Below the pieces are notes generated by a model that saw only the letters and a list, made by a program, of their open reading frames with translations, was not told the origin of the DNA and did no database searches. From positions 1 to 18,503 of the forward strand of contig DAISYG010000038.1 in the NCBI GenBank assembly GCA_036825435.1: a DNA stretch of 18,503 nt. Direction: 5' to 3'. Positions 15,427-18,503 of this stretch are shown here, piece after piece. The position numbers and the translations under genes were made by a program. The stretch comes from UBA931 sp036825435. Its GTDB lineage: Bacteria > Pseudomonadota > Gammaproteobacteria > Burkholderiales > Casimicrobiaceae. The first letter of the stretch is position 1. Each line of letters begins with the position of its first letter.

Positions 15427-18326
15427 AGCATGTTCCATCCAATCGTGAATAACACCCGTCCTTCAACTTTCTGCTGAAGTTGCACTTCCAATTGTTCAAT
15501 CAGCGCGTTCCGCTGCGCCTCAATGTCATCCTGACGCTCGAAAAGTTCGCGTCGAAGTTTGCTGCGTTTGCCTTCCAGTTCGCGCTGTTGTTTTTGCCAA
15601 TGCAGCTTTTCTTCCAGCGTGGGCGAAGTTGCTGCGGTGCGCCGCACTTCCTTGATCTCGCGGTCGATTTCCTTGATTTCCTGCTCCAAGCCCAGTTTGA
15701 GGTCGTCCGCCCAAGCGTCGAGCTTTTCAACTTCCTGTTGAAAATAACTCATGTTGCGTTGGTTGATGTTTCGGAGCAGGTCATTTTTACGTTGCGCTGC
15801 ATCGCTATTCAGTGCGCTGTTGGCGGCGGTGTTGCCCGACAAGGTGACGCTTGCCGGTTGCTGTTGCGCCGGGAGCTTGAGCAGTTTTTCCGGGTCGTCT
15901 TCAACAAGAGTTTTTCCCTCATCGGTCACTGCGGAAACCACTAGGTGTTGCTCTGTTTTGTTGAACGCCTGCACTTCCAGCAATTCAAGGCGCAGCCAGC
16001 CCTGTTTTCCCCGGTAAGGAAGCAGGCTGCTGATTTGCTGGCCATAGGCGTCGTAATTGAACACGATGCGCAACGGCTCTGCGGCAAGCGAACGGTTTTT
16101 GGCGCGTTGCAGAATGCTTTGTGCGAGCGGATGGCTAATACGGTAAAGGTGGGCTTCTCCACTGCGCCGGGGGAGTTCGTAACGCCCTGAAGGAATAGCC
16201 TGCTCTGAATCCGTGATCAAGTCCGCAGGCACTTTGGTGAGGGTAAAACCATCGCTATCGAATGCGGCGTGTTCGTTCAGTTCAAAGCATGTGACCGCCA
16301 TCAGCATGCGCTCGAAGCGGTTGCGTGCTGTTTTGCTTTCATCATCGCAATGGCGCAATTTGTCTTTGACTTCTTCGTCGAAATTTTCCAGCACGACCTT
16401 CCGGGTTTTCACCATCGCATCGTTGATTTCATCGGAAAGGTCGAGCTGAAGTTGCTGGAATGCCTGTTGTATCTGTTCGGGTTCCCGACAATGGCGATAG
16501 ATTTCGGCAATACGTCTTTCGAAATCGACGCCCGAGCCAATGGCACCAAGCACTTCATCGCTGGCACCAAAAACGCCCTCGAACAGTTGGAATTTTTCCG
16601 AGAGCAATTCGTAAACGCGCCGGTCGGCTTCATTGGAAAGATCAACAAAATTGACCACCACCACATCGTGTTTCTGCCCATAGCGGTGACAACGGCCTAT
16701 GCGTTGTTCGATGCGCTGCGGATTCCACGGCAAATCGTAATTGATCACCAGCGAGCAAAATTGCAGGTTGATGCCTTCAGCACCCGCTTCCGTGGCAATC
16801 ATGATGGTGCCACGTTCCCTGAAATGCTCGACCAGCGCAGCGCGGGTATCTGCCGTTTTTGAGCCGGTAATGTGGTCGGTGCCCTGATGCCGTTGCAGCC
16901 AATCTTTGTAGATTTTCTGCGCACGCGCATCATTGTTGCTGCCATTGAACAGCACGATACCTTCGCCATACGGCGTATTTTCGAGCAAAGACAGCAGGTA
17001 ATCCTGTGTGCGCCGGGATTCGGTAAAAATGATGGCTTTGCGCGCCGCGCCCAGCTTCTCCAGTTCGACAAAGGCACGTTCAAGTGCGACAAGCAGCGCT
17101 TCGCCCTTGGCATTGTTGCGGATATTGACTGCCAGTTCGCGGTATCGACGAAGCTCATCAATTTCATCAAGGATGGCCTGTCGTTCCTTGCTGTTTGTGT
17201 TTTCGTCGTTATTCTTTTCTCCGTTCCACTCGTCCTGGATCGATTCCAGCGCTTCAAAATCATCGCCCAGCGTTTCATCAATGCCTGATGCTTCGCTCTT
17301 TTTTTCGAGCGAAGCTGCGAGGCGATCCGCCATCGTTTTCAATGCGCCGGCAATCGCATGGGTTGATGAGGCAAGCAATTTCCACAGCACCAATGAAATA
17401 AGTTGCCGCTGGCTATCGGGCAATGCTTTGAGATTGGGGCGACGCAAATACTGCGAGACCAATTCGGAAAGTTCTCTTTCGTCCTGAGTTGGTGTGAACT
17501 CCTGAACAATGGCGTGTCTTTTGGTATAGGCCACATAAGGCTGAACCTGCCGCCGCAACGTTCGTTTGCAGATGGGTTGCAGGCGTTCGCGCAAACGATG
17601 GAAGTTGATATCCCTGTTCGTTGCGCCGAACTGCACTCGAAAGCTGTCGATGTCACCGAAAACACGGTCATCAATCATGCTGACCAGACCAAAAAGTTCA
17701 AGAATGGAATTTTGGAGCGGCGTTGCGGTCAACAGCACTCTGGATTGCGCGTTCTGTAATGCTTCTTTCAGCACCCTGCCGATGACATTGGTGGGTTTGT
17801 AGACGTTGCGCAGTCGGTGCGCTTCGTCATAAATCACCAGATCCCAATGGCCAATCTGCTTCAGGTTGTCTGCTTTTGATTTGGCAAACTGGTAGGAGCA
17901 AATGATGGGGCCGCCATCGTACAGAAAGGGATTGGCATCGCCCGATTTGCGTAATGCGTTGTAGTTTTTTGCTTCCAGAATCCGGCATTGCAAACCGAAT
18001 TTTTCCTGCAATTCCTGATGCCACTGCTTGCGCAGGTTGGCCGGGACGATGATCAGAATGTGCCGTTTACGCTCCGCCCAGCGTTGCGCCAGAATCAGCC
18101 CCGCCTCAATCGTTTTGCCCAGCCCCACCTCATCAGCCAGCAATGCGCCCCGCGATAATGGACTTCGGCAAACAAAAAGCGCGGCATCGACTTGGTGCGG
18201 ATTGAGGTCAACTTGGGCGTCCACCAGCGTAGACGCCAGCGAATCAATACTGCCTCCATCCGCATGTTTGGTCAGAAGCCACGCAAAATACTGGCTCTGA
18301 CATGGAGTAAGCAGAGGTTCTCCCAT
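15423..18326 (-). CDS. SNF2/RapA-like DEAD/DEAH helicase-related ATPase
   Basis: A 967-residue SNF2-family ATPase with both RecA-like domains: DEVGLGKT (65-72), DEAH (167-170), LLTATP (198-203), then AIIFTESRRTQDYLL (431-445), ATEAGAEGINLQ (511-522) and QRIGRCHRYGQ (541-551). The motif VI form and the NYDLPWNPQRIEQRIGRCHR block resemble RapA/HepA-like translocases common in defence islands. The C-terminal third (about 570-967) has no motif I know; it includes a long charged helical, probably coiled-coil region near the end (about 850-945). The start at 18326 is the first ATG after an in-frame stop, with AAGGGG about 11 bases upstream. It is the first gene of the six-gene operon and joins kwaA by ATGA. 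Such ATPases usually move along double-stranded DNA and displace proteins; its substrate here is unknown. Confidence 0.88.
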   Translation of the reverse strand: MGEPLLTPCQSQYFAWLLTKHADGGSIDSLASTLVDAQVDLNPHQVDAALFVCRSPLSRGALLADEVGLGKTIEAGLILAQRWAERKRHILIIVPANLRKQWHQELQEKFGLQCRILEAKNYNALRKSGDANPFLYDGGPIICSYQFAKSKADNLKQIGHWDLVIYDEAHRLRNVYKPTNVIGRVLKEALQNAQSRVLLTATPLQNSILELFGLVSMIDDRVFGDIDSFRVQFGATNRDINFHRLRERLQPICKRTLRRQVQPYVAYTKRHAIVQEFTPTQDERELSELVSQYLRRPNLKALPDSQRQLISLVLWKLLASSTHAIAGALKTMADRLAASLEKKSEASGIDETLGDDFEALESIQDEWNGEKNNDENTNSKERQAILDEIDELRRYRELAVNIRNNAKGEALLVALERAFVELEKLGAARKAIIFTESRRTQDYLLSLLENTPYGEGIVLFNGSNNDARAQKIYKDWLQRHQGTDHITGSKTADTRAALVEHFRERGTIMIATEAGAEGINLQFCSLVINYDLPWNPQRIEQRIGRCHRYGQKHDVVVVNFVDLSNEADRRVYELLSEKFQLFEGVFGASDEVLGAIGSGVDFERRIAEIYRHCREPEQIQQAFQQLQLDLSDEINDAMVKTRKVVLENFDEEVKDKLRHCDDESKTARNRFERMLMAVTCFELNEHAAFDSDGFTLTKVPADLITDSEQAIPSGRYELPRRSGEAHLYRISHPLAQSILQRAKNRSLAAEPLRIVFNYDAYGQQISSLLPYRGKQGWLRLELLEVQAFNKTEQHLVVSAVTDEGKTLVEDDPEKLLKLPAQQQPASVTLSGNTAANSALNSDAAQRKNDLLRNINQRNMSYFQQEVEKLDAWADDLKLGLEQEIKEIDREIKEVRRTAATSPTLEEKLHWQKQQRELEGKRSKLRRELFERQDDIEAQRNALIEQLEVQLQQKVEGRVLFTIGWNML

Positions 18327-18360
18327 GTACGGCTTTGCCCCTTCAAGATTGAGTTTATGC

Positions 18361-18380
18361 GTGATGGTTTAATGTATCAC
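18361..18380. promoter_or_regulatory. Inverted repeat upstream of the defence operon, possible operator
   Basis: GTGAT-10 bases-ATCAC is a perfect inverted repeat with five-base arms, 34 bases before the helicase start codon, in the 87-base gap between the partial gene at the right edge and the operon. The spacing rules out a CRP-type site (six-base spacer). The minus strand contains GATACATTAAAC, but no clear promoter hexamer pair is seen. Confidence 0.3.
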
Positions 18381-18413
18381 ATTTGCCGCTTAAATCATGC
18401 CTAGCTCAGATTT

Positions 18414-18503
18414 TCATAACATCTTTGGTTCTGAAAGCGAACCCTGCACCTTCATCAAATCCACGAAATGATCGAACAGCGACACCGTGTCGTATGGTCC
18501 CGG
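18414..18503 (-). CDS. C-terminal end of an unidentified protein, cut by the window edge
   Basis: The minus strand is open from the right edge to a TGA at 18416-18414, encoding 29 residues that include YDTVSLFDHFVDLMKVQG and end in SEPKML. The pattern looks like real protein (amphipathic helix, normal composition), and the codon use resembles the neighbours. I do not recognise the family. It stops 87 bases before the helicase start and reads in the same direction, so it could be a further upstream member of the defence operon or the last gene of the preceding unit. Confidence 0.4.
   Translation of the reverse strand, partial: PGPYDTVSLFDHFVDLMKVQGSLSEPKML

Noticed and set aside
18361..18380. 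CRP-type binding site
   Set aside because: The spacer is too long: GTGA and TCAC are separated by 12 bases where a CRP site has six.
1..18503. CRISPR array, insertion sequence or transposase gene
   Set aside because: No regularly spaced repeats, no transposase motifs and no terminal inverted repeats were seen anywhere in the window.

Overview
The window (18,503 bases) looks like chromosomal DNA of a proteobacterium, most likely a betaproteobacterium. It has a moderately GC-rich housekeeping block: aspartokinase next to a tRNA-Ser(GCT), the acpP-fabF fatty-acid pair, and a leuE-like exporter directly in front of carB. From memory, lysC beside tRNA-Ser and leuE beside carB are betaproteobacterial arrangements; I could not check this against genomes. 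Almost every gene reads on the minus strand, so transcription runs from right to left.

Left end (1-1051): the N-terminus of an oleate hydratase gene whose reading frame breaks after about 50 codons, a 582-base intergenic stretch with a perfect 16-base palindrome, and a tRNA-Ser(GCT) with its own likely promoter. Positions 1052-8089 hold metabolic genes in the order (transcribed right to left) leuE-like exporter, carB, acpP, fabF, lysC. carA and greA, the usual companions of carB, are absent, as are the fabH/fabD/fabG genes that usually precede acpP. The acpP upstream region carries two nearly identical 20-base direct repeats exactly 60 bases apart.

Right half (8357-18326): a six-gene defence operon. 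In transcription order it encodes a SNF2/RapA-like helicase, a small membrane protein (KwaA-like), a DUF4868 protein (KwaB-like), a type III beta-class N6-adenine methyltransferase (Mod), a RhuM-family protein, and a type III restriction subunit (Res) with helicase motifs and a C-terminal PD-ExK nuclease. All five junctions are four-base ATGA start/stop overlaps, so the six proteins are probably made from one translationally coupled message. The two middle genes are the Kiwa anti-phage pair, lodged seamlessly inside a type III restriction-modification operon. The Kiwa genes and the target-recognition part of mod are visibly AT-richer than the rest, which suggests a mosaic assembled by module exchange. 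The mod 3' end also contains a REP-like palindrome that is translated as a Pro/Gly/Arg-rich tail.

At the far right the last 29 codons of another minus-strand gene are visible; its product cannot be named. Gene functions are assigned from recognised motifs and overall family resemblance, not from any search.
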